A DNA stretch of 64,000 nt from Gammaproteobacteria bacterium (GCA_021325575.1 JAJPGW010000007.1:220133-284132); one strand, 5' to 3'. Counted from the first letter of the stretch, positions 18,415 through 27,662 are shown. Numbers and translations are program-made. Notes: generated by a model not told the origin, from the letters alone.

Positions 18415-20490
18415 ATGCATCGTGCCAACCTTCAAAAAATTCATCAAACGATTAGATCAAATCGTTTAGCCGATACAGCTCCATATCTCGAGAAGAAAGA
18501 CTCAGAGAATCCTAAATTGCAGTTATTATGCAAGGTATTGTGGCTAGATTATGGACGTACTCATAGCGCTCAATTAGGTATTGGAGGATCCTATTTTATT
18601 GATGAATATACAAGATCACTCGATGCAAAGAAGGTGGGGCAAACTCATTTATTAGGTAATCAAGTTTTTGTTCATCATGAGGCGTATGGATTTGGAGCTT
18701 TAGTACAGGATGAACCCATCATGGATTGTTTCTCAAAAAAGAAAGAAATCAGAGGTTTTCATCGTACAACATTTAAAGGAAGATCGACGGGCTTTCTCAC
18801 CTTTTCGGTCAATAAAGATCAAGAGGCAGCTTTAGAAGGCGCTAAATTTTTAGAATGTTATGGATTATTTCAAAATAAAGAAATGTTATTGACTGTAGCC
18901 GCAGATGCCCCATTAAAACAATTTAATGCCAATGCCGAATGTAAAAATGAGTTGATGGATTTTTTTCAGGCGGCGGAATATGACCCGCATAAAATTTTAA
19001 ATCATTACAAATCACACTGTCACGATCAGCGTAGTTTATTTTATTTAGGTCTTTTAAAAGATTTATTAAGCAATTTAGGTATTCCAGATGATGCGGAAAG
19101 TAAACAACAATTTCTTGCTGCATTAAGACGATTAGGATTTATTTTAAAAAATGCACTGGAACGTCAACAACATAAGTTTGAATTTTTTGTTTGGATAGGT
19201 TATGCCTTTGACGAAATCATTTTATTAAAAATGCTGGGAAAACCTTATGCTGCAGAAGAAGTTTCAGAGTCGTTACAAACATTCTATCGAACCGCTAATT
19301 GTTTGGATGAGAAACAAACGCCAGCTCTTTTGCTGACATCCTGTGGCATGCATGCAGGCAGTAATGTCATTTTTGCCGCATTGGATGAAATGAAAGAACA
19401 AAAACAATTTAGAATATTTATCGAAAAAAATGCCTATTTCGAATTTATGCGTTTGTTTCGAAATATCTTTACGGGTTTAGGTGTCATCAAAAAAGAAAAT
19501 GAGGATGTTTGCATTTCTGTCGATGATTCGAAATCGGAAGTCGTCAAATTTGATGAAGGAATCGTGGATATCATGCTTTGTTCATTTGAACAGAATCCGT
19601 CGTTATCCCACCCTCAGTATGGATCAAGAGACGTTGAGGGAGCCATTACGAGACAATTAGAATTGCGTAAAGCTTTAAATAAAGCGAAACGCTTGATTGT
19701 TATCATTGATATGACAGCAAGTAGTTTTGATACGCGGCTATCCTTTTTAATGATGATGCATGAAGATGCTATTACGGCTGGCACGCTTGCTGTTGTCTGT
19801 ATTCATAGTAGTAAATATTTGTTTGCTGGATTAGATAAATTTCCTTGTGCCATTACTTCAATTTTTTCTCATGATGCGGAATTTCCTGAATTGAACAAAA
19901 TGAAACAAAGAAAAAATTATTTTGGTGGTTTCGAACTGCATGATCCAACCGTGCAAATGCTTACTCATTTTGTTAAGTTTGCAGTTGATGCTGCCGTGAA
20001 TTTTGGTCATCATTTAAAAGATCGAGCTCGAATAACTCATGCTCATTTAACAGAGCAGGGAATCATGCCAACACAAAATCAATTTTTATCTGTTTGTCAG
20101 CCTTATACCGAAGATTTATATCATAATTCCTGGAGTTTTTTAGTTTTAAAACTAGATGGTTGCGTTTGCAAAGATGCAGTGGAAGGAGTTTTATCTTCAA
20201 TAAAATCTATTTTTGAGACGGTAGGTATTCCACATCGAATCGGATTTGGATATGGTTATACTACTTATTTAGTCATAGAAAATAAGGATTTGAAGTTAAT
20301 TCGTTTGAGTTTGGGAATGGAGTCCAGAGAAGAATTACTGCAGATGATTAAACCAGTGATTGACTATATGCGTTCTATTAATCAAGCCGTTGAAAAAGCT
20401 CGTCTAATAGACTCCGCATTAGATGAAATTGAGGCTATCAATCAAGATGTCAATAAAAAAGATAATCCTAGTTCCAGACGCAAGCCTTAG
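18415..20490 (+). CDS. Orphan protein with PLP fold-type-I-like C-terminal half
   Basis: A 691-residue protein not recognised as a whole. Residues ~300-640 look like a diverged fold-type-I PLP enzyme: LLLTSCGMHAGSNVIFAAL (cofactor-phosphate-like segment near 307-325), IVIIDMTAS with Asp432, SSKYLFAGLDKF with candidate Schiff-base Lys467, and RLSLGMESREELL, which resembles the end of Cys/Met-metabolism PLP enzymes. The first ~290 residues resemble nothing I know. The protein ends in a disordered basic tail. It could be a real decarboxylase or lyase, an inactive relative, or a secreted effector. No signal peptide. Confidence 0.6.
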   Translation: MHRANLQKIHQTIRSNRLADTAPYLEKKDSENPKLQLLCKVLWLDYGRTHSAQLGIGGSYFIDEYTRSLDAKKVGQTHLLGNQVFVHHEAYGFGALVQDEPIMDCFSKKKEIRGFHRTTFKGRSTGFLTFSVNKDQEAALEGAKFLECYGLFQNKEMLLTVAADAPLKQFNANAECKNELMDFFQAAEYDPHKILNHYKSHCHDQRSLFYLGLLKDLLSNLGIPDDAESKQQFLAALRRLGFILKNALERQQHKFEFFVWIGYAFDEIILLKMLGKPYAAEEVSESLQTFYRTANCLDEKQTPALLLTSCGMHAGSNVIFAALDEMKEQKQFRIFIEKNAYFEFMRLFRNIFTGLGVIKKENEDVCISVDDSKSEVVKFDEGIVDIMLCSFEQNPSLSHPQYGSRDVEGAITRQLELRKALNKAKRLIVIIDMTASSFDTRLSFLMMMHEDAITAGTLAVVCIHSSKYLFAGLDKFPCAITSIFSHDAEFPELNKMKQRKNYFGGFELHDPTVQMLTHFVKFAVDAAVNFGHHLKDRARITHAHLTEQGIMPTQNQFLSVCQPYTEDLYHNSWSFLVLKLDGCVCKDAVEGVLSSIKSIFETVGIPHRIGFGYGYTTYLVIENKDLKLIRLSLGMESREELLQMIKPVIDYMRSINQAVEKARLIDSALDEIEAINQDVNKKDNPSSRRKP

Positions 20491-20504
20491 AAATAAATCC
20501 GCCA

Positions 20505-20542
20505 AAATACTACTTTAAACCCCCAAAATGCGCTATTCTTAA
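20505..20542 (+). promoter_or_regulatory. Upstream module shared with the permease gene, copy 2
   Basis: AAATACTACTTTAAA followed by GCTATTCTTAA with the same internal spacing as copy 1 at 16732. It ends 3 bases before the mature 5' end predicted for RNase P RNA. TATTCT would be the -10, but then the start of transcription would have to lie a few bases into the predicted RNA or the RNA start be slightly later, so the assignment is tentative. Confidence 0.45.
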
Positions 20543-20545
20543 CCC

Positions 20546-20913
20546 AGCCAGCCGAGACAGTCGCTGCCGATTATTCGGTGGAGGAAAGTCCGGGCTCCAA
20601 GGGTAAGGTGCCAGGTAACACCTGGGAAGTGTAAACTTACGGAAAGTGCCACAGAGAATTAGACCACCCGCCTATGCGGCTGACGCCGCTTCGGCAGGAA
20701 AGGGTGAAAAGGTGCGGTAAGAGCGCACCGCGTCATTGGTAACAAGGGCGGCACGGCAAACCCCACCTGGAGCAAGACCAAATAGGAGCTTATCTTGATT
20801 TATCAAGAAAAGTGCGACCCGCACTTAAGCTCGGGTAGGTCGCTTGAGGTGTTTGGCGACAAACATCCCAGATAAATGACTGTCCACGACAGAACCCGGC
20901 TTATCGGTTGGCT
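20546..20913 (+). ncRNA. rnpB: RNase P RNA (class A)
   Basis: The catalytic RNA that matures tRNA 5' ends. Conserved elements in order: GCCGAGACAGTCGCTGCC at the 5' side, GGAGGAAAGTCCGGGCTCC (CR-I), ACAGAGAATTAGACC-type middle segment, GGTAAGAGCGCACCG, AAACCCCACCTGGAGCAAG, and the 3' CAGAACCCGGCTTATCGG (P4-closing CR-V). The ends AGCCAGCC and GGTTGGCT pair. An AT-rich T-run directly follows and can terminate transcription. Ends are set by the pairing, so may be off by a few bases. Confidence 0.96.
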
Positions 20914-20990
20914 ATTTTTTTTAAAAATGTGATACATTGAGCTGCTGCATGTGAAATATGGAAAGATTCAGAGTTTAATAAGGAGATTTT

Positions 20991-21149
20991 ATGTCATTAG
21001 GCACTATTTTAATCATTGTACTCATCCTGATATTAATCGGTGTAATCCCAGCGTGGCCTCATAGCAGAAATTGGGGATATGCTCCAAGCGGGCTCGTCGG
21101 AACGATATTAATTATTTTGTTGATATTATTTCTTTTAGGTAGGATTTAA
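20991..21149 (+). CDS. DUF3309 small membrane protein
   Basis: A 52-residue protein, below common ORF length cut-offs. Two hydrophobic helices flank the family signature PAWPHSRNWGYAPSG and the protein ends LFLLGRI, which matches DUF3309. AAGGAG lies 6 bases before the ATG and a strong hairpin follows the stop. Members are widespread small inner-membrane proteins of unknown role, often stress associated. Confidence 0.88.
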   Translation: MSLGTILIIVLILILIGVIPAWPHSRNWGYAPSGLVGTILIILLILFLLGRI

Positions 21150-21156
21150 TAATTAA

Positions 21157-21185
21157 ATAAGGGGTTATATTTTATAACCCCTTAT
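21157..21185. terminator. Bidirectional terminator hairpin
   Basis: ATAAGGGGTTATA (21157-21169) pairs perfectly with TATAACCCCTTAT (21173-21185) around a 3-base loop, between the convergent DUF3309 and minus-strand orphan genes. Confidence 0.75.
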
Positions 21186-21192
21186 CAAGATT

Positions 21193-21723
21193 TTAATAAA
21201 CTTCAAATGTTTTAACCCAATGGCCTGGCTTCCAGTCCCAGTTTGTGCATTCATCTTTTCTGTGTTCTATCGTTTTGTATGTGGTACAAGCCCAATAACC
21301 TTCAACCCAAGCTACGCCTTCTTGAGAAGGGCTGTATTTGCATACACGATGTTCTGGAACCCAGACGTTATTAACCCATCCTGCCTGCACCACAAAACAA
21401 TTAACAAATCCTGTTGGGGCGGGTTTCACCTCTTTTGGAGCTGGCACGGGCGTTACTATTTTTGATAAAGTATTTGCGTTTTGTTCTGCAGTATTTGCAT
21501 TTCGTGCTGAGGTATTTGCGTTTTGTTCTGCTGTATTCGCATTCTGTGCCGCTGTATCCGCATTAATGGATTCGGTTTCAGCATTTTTCTTGGCAGTATC
21601 TGCTTTTTCTGCTGCTAAATCTGCGTTTTGTTGTTGCCAATCGGGTTCTTGAGCGAATATCTGAGTACAAAAGAATAAAATTGTTATCAATAGGCTAACT
21701 TTGATTGATGTCCATATTTTCAT
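21193..21723 (-). CDS. Secreted Ala/Asn heptad-repeat protein
   Basis: A 176-residue exported protein, unrecognised. A signal peptide (KVSLLITILFFCTQIFAQ) is followed by about nine 7-residue repeats of the type N-A-x-T-A-E-Q, an alanine-rich heptad pattern expected to form a coiled-coil stalk. The C-terminal ~75 residues hold four Cys, several Trp, and a GYW...WKPGHW ending seen in surface-exposed bacterial proteins. The start at 21723 is set by AAGGAG upstream; the longer frame to 21831 has no such site. A periplasmic or surface role is inferred. Confidence 0.75.
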   Translation of the reverse strand: MKIWTSIKVSLLITILFFCTQIFAQEPDWQQQNADLAAEKADTAKKNAETESINADTAAQNANTAEQNANTSARNANTAEQNANTLSKIVTPVPAPKEVKPAPTGFVNCFVVQAGWVNNVWVPEHRVCKYSPSQEGVAWVEGYWACTTYKTIEHRKDECTNWDWKPGHWVKTFEVY

Positions 21724-21843
21724 CTTACACAATCTCCTTAAATAATTGCTGGTGCTTACGGCAGTATAGATGCTGCTGGCTAGAAAATTTTTAATAATAG
21801 CTATTATTTTAGATGAGATGATGCTAAACACAAAATTATTTTT

Positions 21844-23922
21844 TTATGAGGTCTTTTTGGGGGTAGTAGTAGACGGTTCCCCGCCGGGTGTTACCGTGCT
21901 ATCAATTTTTATTGTTGGAGGATTAACACCGGGTTCTTCATCTTTCTGTGGTTTAAATAAAAAAGAAGCTTGCGGCGCTAATTTATCAATGCAGAATTGC
22001 AAAGAACGTTTATAGTTTTCGAAACTTCTATCGGGTGAAATTCCCCATTGACGAAAAACTTGAATTGCATGACCCCATAGTTCCCGTGCCATAGCATAAT
22101 CCTGATGATCATAACAGCTTTTGGCATAATCGTTTAATGTGCTCAGATAATTTTTATAAAACATGGTTTTATCTTTTATATGATCGGGATTAATTTGTTG
22201 AAAAATTTGTATAGCAGCCTGAAAATTGGGGTGGCCTTGTTTAACTTCGTCGGCAAGATTCTGACGCGCAACCAATCTCAATTGCACTGCAAAATTTAAT
22301 TGTTTATGACCGAGCTCAGTGAGCATATCTCTATCAGATTGAGTGAGACTTTTCTCAGGGATTTGCTGCAGCAGCATTAATGCATGCAGATATTGATCAG
22401 TGACTGTTTTAAATTCCTTTTGTTCATCTTGGATTGAATCGCCATTCGATTTTAATTCGAAAGCTATGGCACGAATATTTTCCAAAGATATGTCTTGATG
22501 CTCTGGCTTGAGATGAGGAAAATTACTATTAAATTCTCGAATGGCTTCGAATGCTTCAGGAAATTTTTTATTTTTTAGACACGCAAGAATATGATCAGCA
22601 ATTCCTTGTTTGATAGCTTTTTCATAGATGGCCAATTGATCCCCTTTTCCTGAAAATAAAAGAAAATTGACAGGTAATGTTTTGGAAATTGCATTGGCAA
22701 CATGAATTTTTTCCATCCCTTCTTTAAATAATTTTTCGCCGCGAAGTAAGTAAATTCCAAAATGATAGTAAACATCTATTAATTCAGCTTTGACTTTTTT
22801 TGTTTGTGGCTTAATGGCATTTAATACTTGAATGGCTTTATTAAAATTTAATTTGGCTGCATCTGAATACATTTTTAGAGGTTCTTTTGTGTAATCATTG
22901 GCAGCAGTGATGGCTTGATTTTTATAGACGAACGCTAATTTTTTTTGTATTCCGACTAGAATTTTTTTATTTTGAGCTTGTAAGTTAGCGGGGAGCTCAT
23001 TAAAAACTTGAATCGCCTGTTCATAACGCTCGATGCTTTGGGGCGGATCGCTTTTTGCGATTAGTTTGGCATAATCTTTTAATGTCTTTACTAAATTTAA
23101 TTTAACTATATTGGCTCTTTCTTTTTCTTCAGGAGGTATTTGTTTAAGATTTTCTTGTATTCTTACAATTTGATCCCGATATTGCTGCTGATTGCCGAGT
23201 TGGGTTTTTCGCTCGCTTGCATCGACTTCTTGTAACTTTAAATCGGTAACTCCTCCGCCGCTACGCATTAGATAAGGTAGGTTTTGTTTCACACTCATAC
23301 CTTGTCTCATTAATTGCTGATCGATTCGATCAATGTCGCGACGGAAGTGTTCGTCATCGTTTACTTGATCACGAAGGTAATTTTCTCCTTTTGATTTACG
23401 TATTGTATCAAGTCGTATTTGCAGTTCTTGTTTTGCAGCAGCTTTCTCTTCTGCGGTTTGATTTGTAACATTCTTACTTTCTAGGGTACGTAGCTTTGAT
23501 TCAATTTCGTCTTGCTCTTTTTTTAATTTACGTACTCTATCGAGTTCTGTATGTAATTCTTGTGAAATTGCAGCAATATTCACTACAACAGTTTGATTTG
23601 TTTCAATCTGACCTTCTAGATTTTCTACCTTTAATTCAACTTCTTGTTCAGAAGCAAAAAATTTTTTTTCTAATAACGTTTTCAATTGAAAAGCGAGGTT
23701 GCTTACTGTGCCTTCCCAGGTTTGTTCTTTTGTGGGATCACTGAATAAAAAACTACGCAACATTCTTTTGAAGATCGTAAATGGCTGCTGGGGGAGGCCG
23801 ATTTCGCCAGCAGCGGCTTTAGCAATTAATAGATAAAATGCTTTTAATCCATCAGAGTCAGGAACCAATGATTTTTGATTAGGTAAATTAATTGCGCCGC
23901 GCGGCAGTCTTGCCTTACTCAT
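21844..23922 (-). CDS. Large orphan protein with coiled coil and helical repeats
   Basis: A 692-residue protein with no recognised family. Residues ~90-200 are highly charged and heptad-like (coiled coil). Residues ~280-660 look like an all-helical TPR-type solenoid with repeated YxxAIQVFxxLP or FxxAIQIFxxIxP segments. The last ~40 residues are Pro/Thr/Ser-rich and disordered. There is no signal peptide or membrane helix. The ATG at 23922 is preferred over the upstream TTG. Such architecture is common among Dot/Icm effectors, but that is only a suggestion. Confidence 0.7.
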   Translation of the reverse strand: MSKARLPRGAINLPNQKSLVPDSDGLKAFYLLIAKAAAGEIGLPQQPFTIFKRMLRSFLFSDPTKEQTWEGTVSNLAFQLKTLLEKKFFASEQEVELKVENLEGQIETNQTVVVNIAAISQELHTELDRVRKLKKEQDEIESKLRTLESKNVTNQTAEEKAAAKQELQIRLDTIRKSKGENYLRDQVNDDEHFRRDIDRIDQQLMRQGMSVKQNLPYLMRSGGGVTDLKLQEVDASERKTQLGNQQQYRDQIVRIQENLKQIPPEEKERANIVKLNLVKTLKDYAKLIAKSDPPQSIERYEQAIQVFNELPANLQAQNKKILVGIQKKLAFVYKNQAITAANDYTKEPLKMYSDAAKLNFNKAIQVLNAIKPQTKKVKAELIDVYYHFGIYLLRGEKLFKEGMEKIHVANAISKTLPVNFLLFSGKGDQLAIYEKAIKQGIADHILACLKNKKFPEAFEAIREFNSNFPHLKPEHQDISLENIRAIAFELKSNGDSIQDEQKEFKTVTDQYLHALMLLQQIPEKSLTQSDRDMLTELGHKQLNFAVQLRLVARQNLADEVKQGHPNFQAAIQIFQQINPDHIKDKTMFYKNYLSTLNDYAKSCYDHQDYAMARELWGHAIQVFRQWGISPDRSFENYKRSLQFCIDKLAPQASFLFKPQKDEEPGVNPPTIKIDSTVTPGGEPSTTTPKKTS

Positions 23923-24047
23923 ATACAAACCCCAAGAAAATGCATATAAAGTTAGCTATGTTAAATACTATCATATCATTAAGCGATCACCTAAATTGAT
24001 GAGCGGGGTGGGTAAATTCCCAACAATTCGAATCCATTTAACTTTTT

Positions 24048-24088
24048 TGTGGTAAAAAGTGGTTTATTGTGGGAAATTGTGGTATATT
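24048..24088 (+). promoter_or_regulatory. Putative MraZ operator and dcw promoter
   Basis: Four GTGG boxes begin at 24049, 24059, 24069 and 24079, exactly 10 bp apart. MraZ is known to bind direct repeats with this period upstream of its own operon. A -10-like TATATT (24083-24088) abuts the last box, so a bound MraZ oligomer would cover the promoter. The -35 is poor. Confidence 0.75.
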
Positions 24089-24143
24089 CTCGGTTGAGGG
24101 AATGCGTTATGAAGGTTCAGAGGCATTTCAGGAGACTAATTAA

Positions 24144-24602
24144 ATGTTTCGAGGCGTCAACGGGATCAACATTGATGCGAAAGGTAGGATAGCCATGCCT
24201 ACCCGATACCGTGACTGTTTAAAAAACCAAAGTCATGGGCATATCGTCATGACAATCGATACCGAAGAACGCTGCTTACTGCTTTATCCGCTCGGCGCAT
24301 GGGAAGACATCGAAAATAAATTAGCTGCGCTTCCGAGCTTTAATCCCGCGGCCCGCCGCATTCAACGATTACTGATAGGGCATGCCACCGAAACGGAACT
24401 TGATGGCAATGGCCGTATTTTGTTACCGCCGTTATTACGCGAATACGCAGGATTAAATAAAAAAATTATGTTAGTCGGACAAGGTAAAAAATTTGAAATC
24501 TGGGATGAAGATCACTGGCAGGAACGACGTGGTCAATGGCTGGATGAAGAATCCAGCAGTGACGGCAGTCTTCCCGACGAAGTGAAAACACTGTCATTGT
24601 AA
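24144..24602 (+). CDS. mraZ: Transcriptional regulator MraZ
   Basis: The first gene of the dcw cluster, 152 residues, the family length. It has two SpoVT/AbrB-like DNA-binding halves: FRGVNGINIDAKGRIAMPTRYR at the N terminus and ATETELDGNGRILLPPLLRE later, each with the DxxGR(I)xxP loop. MraZ forms ring oligomers and represses the dcw promoter; matching operator boxes are seen upstream. AGGAG precedes the ATG. Confidence 0.97.
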   Translation: MFRGVNGINIDAKGRIAMPTRYRDCLKNQSHGHIVMTIDTEERCLLLYPLGAWEDIENKLAALPSFNPAARRIQRLLIGHATETELDGNGRILLPPLLREYAGLNKKIMLVGQGKKFEIWDEDHWQERRGQWLDEESSSDGSLPDEVKTLSL

Positions 24603-24642
24603 AAATGGATTGATTATGGTGGCATGCCGAATGGAAGAAAAA

Positions 24643-25569
24643 ATGATTCAACATCAACCGGTGTTATTGGCAGAGGTGATTGAAAACCTTGCTATTAAAC
24701 CGGATGGTTTTTATGTGGATGCCACTTTTGGTCGCGGGGGTCACAGCCAGACGATTTTAAATCAATTAAATTCAAGCGGTTTTCTGTTTGCGATGGACAA
24801 AGATCCCGAAGCCATTCGCTATGCACGACAACACTTTTCCAATTATCCGAATTTTAAAATTCAACAAGGCTCTTTTGCAGAACTCGAAACCTTTTTAAAA
24901 GAGCAAAACTTATTTGGCAAAATCGATGGGATTTTGCTGGATTTGGGTGTTTCTTCTCCCCAATTAGATGATCCGGATCGCGGATTCAGTTTTTTGCGCG
25001 AAGGCAAACTGGATATGCGCATGGATCATTCGAAGGGCATGGATGCCGCAACTTGGCTTAGTTCGGTTTCAGAGCCAGAGTTAGCAAAGGTCTTATGGGA
25101 GTTTGGTGAAGAGCGCTATTCGCGCCGCATTGCGCGCGCTATTGTCGCTGCACGTGAACTGACTCCAATTACCACAACCACGCAATTAGCCAAAATCGTT
25201 GCGGCAGCCAATCCCGCATGGGAAAAAGGAAAAAACCCGGCAACTCGGAGTTTTCAAGCCATCCGAATTGCCATCAACCATGAGCTTGATGACATTAGCC
25301 AAGTTTTAAATTCCAGTTTAAACGCTTTAAAAGTAGGGGGCCGTTTGTTAGTGATTAGTTTTCATTCCTTAGAAGATCGTTTGGTAAAACATTTTATTCA
25401 TGACCTGGAGCGGGGCGAACAATTTCCTGCAGGTTTACCGGTAAAACATGAACGCGTTAAGCCGAAAATGAAACGCATCGGCCGCGCGTTAAAACCGGGT
25501 GCAGCCGAAATTGCTGCCAATCCTCGTTCCAGAAGTGCGGTTTTACGAATTGCGGAGAAACTACCATGA
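24643..25569 (+). CDS. rsmH: 16S rRNA m4C1402 methyltransferase RsmH
   Basis: A SAM-dependent methyltransferase of 308 residues (also mraW). Motifs: HQPVLLAEVIENL, DATFGRGGHSQTIL (SAM loop), DGILLDLGVSSPQLDDPDRGFSF, RGEQFP and the C-terminal PRSRSAVLRIAEK. It modifies the same nucleotide as RsmI. ATG 24643 is chosen because GGAAG lies 5-6 bases upstream and length fits; a TTG at 24610 would add 11 residues. It overlaps ftsL by 4 bases. Confidence 0.97.
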   Translation: MIQHQPVLLAEVIENLAIKPDGFYVDATFGRGGHSQTILNQLNSSGFLFAMDKDPEAIRYARQHFSNYPNFKIQQGSFAELETFLKEQNLFGKIDGILLDLGVSSPQLDDPDRGFSFLREGKLDMRMDHSKGMDAATWLSSVSEPELAKVLWEFGEERYSRRIARAIVAARELTPITTTTQLAKIVAAANPAWEKGKNPATRSFQAIRIAINHELDDISQVLNSSLNALKVGGRLLVISFHSLEDRLVKHFIHDLERGEQFPAGLPVKHERVKPKMKRIGRALKPGAAEIAANPRSRSAVLRIAEKLP

Positions 25570-25901
25570 ACGCTGCAGCCCGTTTGTTTAGTCAAAGTAC
25601 CGTGTCACGCACCTGGCTCCTTTCGGTTTTGATCTCGAAAGTCCAGTTTGGTCGCTACCTCTTGATTCTTGCTGTGCTCATGTCAGCGCTGAGTATGGTG
25701 TATGTTACTAATACCACTCGCAGCCTGAATGCCGGTTTGCAACAAACACTGGCAGAACGTGATCATCTGCATATACAATGGGGCCAGTTATTGCTGGAAA
25801 AAAGTACCTGGATCATGCAGGCGAGAGTGCAACAAGTTGCAAGTGATAAATTAGGAATGGTGGTCCCAGAAGGAAAATCACTGGTGATCGTCGATCCTTA
25901 G
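25566..25901 (+). CDS. ftsL: Cell division protein FtsL
   Basis: A bitopic inner-membrane protein of 111 residues: a short cytoplasmic N terminus, a single membrane helix (YLLILAVLMSALSMVYVT) and a periplasmic coiled coil. FtsL forms the FtsQLB complex with FtsQ and FtsB and activates FtsWI. It is coupled to rsmH by ATGA and lies 12 bases before ftsI. Confidence 0.93.
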   Translation: MNAAARLFSQSTVSRTWLLSVLISKVQFGRYLLILAVLMSALSMVYVTNTTRSLNAGLQQTLAERDHLHIQWGQLLLEKSTWIMQARVQQVASDKLGMVVPEGKSLVIVDP

Positions 25902-25913
25902 GAATGAAAAAAA

Positions 25914-27662
25914 GTGCGAAGTGCCCATTTACCTAAAACTGCATTTATTGCGTGGCGTTTTTATTTACTCATTATTTTTATTCTTTTAATTGTTTTAACC
26001 CTCTTACTCCGTCTCATTGATCTCACCGTTATCAAACGCGATTTTCTTCTGGAAAAAGGTAACGCACGCGCATTGCGCATTGTGACGATTCCTGCCTTTC
26101 GGGGGATGATCAGCGATCGCGATGGCTATCCGCTTGCGATCAGCACTTCTGTTTATTCGATTTGGATTAATCCCAAAGAATTTTCCATGACATCAAAAAA
26201 TATTTTGGCATTAAGTCAAATATTGAAAATGAAAAAATCGGACATTCAATTACCTCTTGAACATTACAAAAATAAAAATCGCGAATTTATTTACATTAAA
26301 CGGGATTTATCGCCGGAAGTCGCTGCAAAAATAAAAGCGCTTGCAATTCCGGGTGTTTATGAACAATTGGGCTATAAACGTTTTTATCCAGAAGGTGAAG
26401 TGGCCGCTCATGTCGTTGGATTTACCAACGTGGATGACGAAGGTCAGGAAGGGTTGGAATTGGCTTACAACCAAGCGCTTGCAGGTGTGCCCGGCAAAAA
26501 AGTGGTATTTAAAGATCGGTTGGGCAGAGTGATCATGGATGTCCAATCATTACAAAAACAGCGATCAGGCAGCGATTTAGTGCTTTCTCTGAACCATCGG
26601 ATTCAATATCTCGCGTATCGTGAATTGCTGGATGGGGTAAAAAAATATAGCGCGAGCTCAGGTTCGGTTGTCGTTTTGGATGTTAAAACCGGTGAAGTGT
26701 TAGCGATGGTGAACTATCCTTCGTTTAATCCAAACAATCACGTCATTACGGATCGTGAAGCATTGCGTAATCGTGCAGTCACGGATACCTTTGAACCGGG
26801 TTCTACGATCAAAGCGTTTAGTGTTGCAGCCTCATTAGATAGCGGGCTCTTTAAACCAGACACGGTAATTGATACCAATCCCGGCTGGTTGAATGTCGGC
26901 CATCACCTGGTTAGAGATGAACATCGCAAAGGCCCAATGACGGTCGAACAAATTCTCGAAGTATCCAGTAACGTGGGTATCACCAAAATGATTTTAAGTA
27001 TTCCGCCCAATCTTTTATGGGATTTTTTAAATCGAGTGGGATTTGGTGCAGAAACGGGTATTGGATTTCCGGGTGAGCGTTCTGGCACATTGGTCAAACG
27101 AGATAACTGGCCGCCTTTTACGTTAGCGACGCTCGCATTTGGTTATGGAATTTCTGTTACGCCGCTGCAACTTGCAGAAGCTTATTCTGTGATTGCCAAT
27201 GATGGCGTAAAAATTCCTGTTTCACTCGAAAAAATTGATGCGCCGCCTAAAGGCAAGCAAGTTATTAAATCCAAATTGTGCAAAGAAATATTAACGCTTT
27301 TGGAAACAGTCACCACGGGAAAAGATGGTACAGCGCGTTCAGCACGGATACCCGGTTACCATGTTGCGGGTAAAACAGGAACGGCGCGATTAGTTGGGCC
27401 CCATGGCTACGAACTCCACCATCATATGTCTTCTTTTGTAGGGATTGCACCCGCAACGCATCCTCAAATTGTCGTTGCTGTTGTGCTTCACGATCCATCG
27501 GGCAAACTTTATTATGGGGGTGATGTGTCTGCACCTATTTTCAAAAATATTATGCAGGGCACGCTCCGAATTTTAAACATTCCACCGGATGATGTGGAAG
27601 CAAAAAACAATGGAATAAACGATCATGACAAAATTATCGCAGCTGATTTACCATCTTTATGA
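25914..27662 (+). CDS. ftsI: Septal peptidoglycan transpeptidase FtsI (PBP3)
   Basis: A class B penicillin-binding protein of 582 residues that crosslinks septal peptidoglycan. It has an N-terminal membrane anchor (residues ~16-36), a dimerisation domain, and a transpeptidase domain with the three motifs: EPGSTIKAF (active Ser and Lys), SSN in EVSSNVGIT, and KTGT in GKTGTARLV. The start is GTG with AGGA upstream; a nearby ATG is out of frame. Its 3' end overlaps murE by 38 bases. Confidence 0.96.
   Translation: MRSAHLPKTAFIAWRFYLLIIFILLIVLTLLLRLIDLTVIKRDFLLEKGNARALRIVTIPAFRGMISDRDGYPLAISTSVYSIWINPKEFSMTSKNILALSQILKMKKSDIQLPLEHYKNKNREFIYIKRDLSPEVAAKIKALAIPGVYEQLGYKRFYPEGEVAAHVVGFTNVDDEGQEGLELAYNQALAGVPGKKVVFKDRLGRVIMDVQSLQKQRSGSDLVLSLNHRIQYLAYRELLDGVKKYSASSGSVVVLDVKTGEVLAMVNYPSFNPNNHVITDREALRNRAVTDTFEPGSTIKAFSVAASLDSGLFKPDTVIDTNPGWLNVGHHLVRDEHRKGPMTVEQILEVSSNVGITKMILSIPPNLLWDFLNRVGFGAETGIGFPGERSGTLVKRDNWPPFTLATLAFGYGISVTPLQLAEAYSVIANDGVKIPVSLEKIDAPPKGKQVIKSKLCKEILTLLETVTTGKDGTARSARIPGYHVAGKTGTARLVGPHGYELHHHMSSFVGIAPATHPQIVVAVVLHDPSGKLYYGGDVSAPIFKNIMQGTLRILNIPPDDVEAKNNGINDHDKIIAADLPSL

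Noticed and set aside
21460..21630. 21-bp near-repeats considered as CRISPR or satellite DNA
   Set aside because: They encode in-frame heptads of a secreted protein; no spacers of even length.
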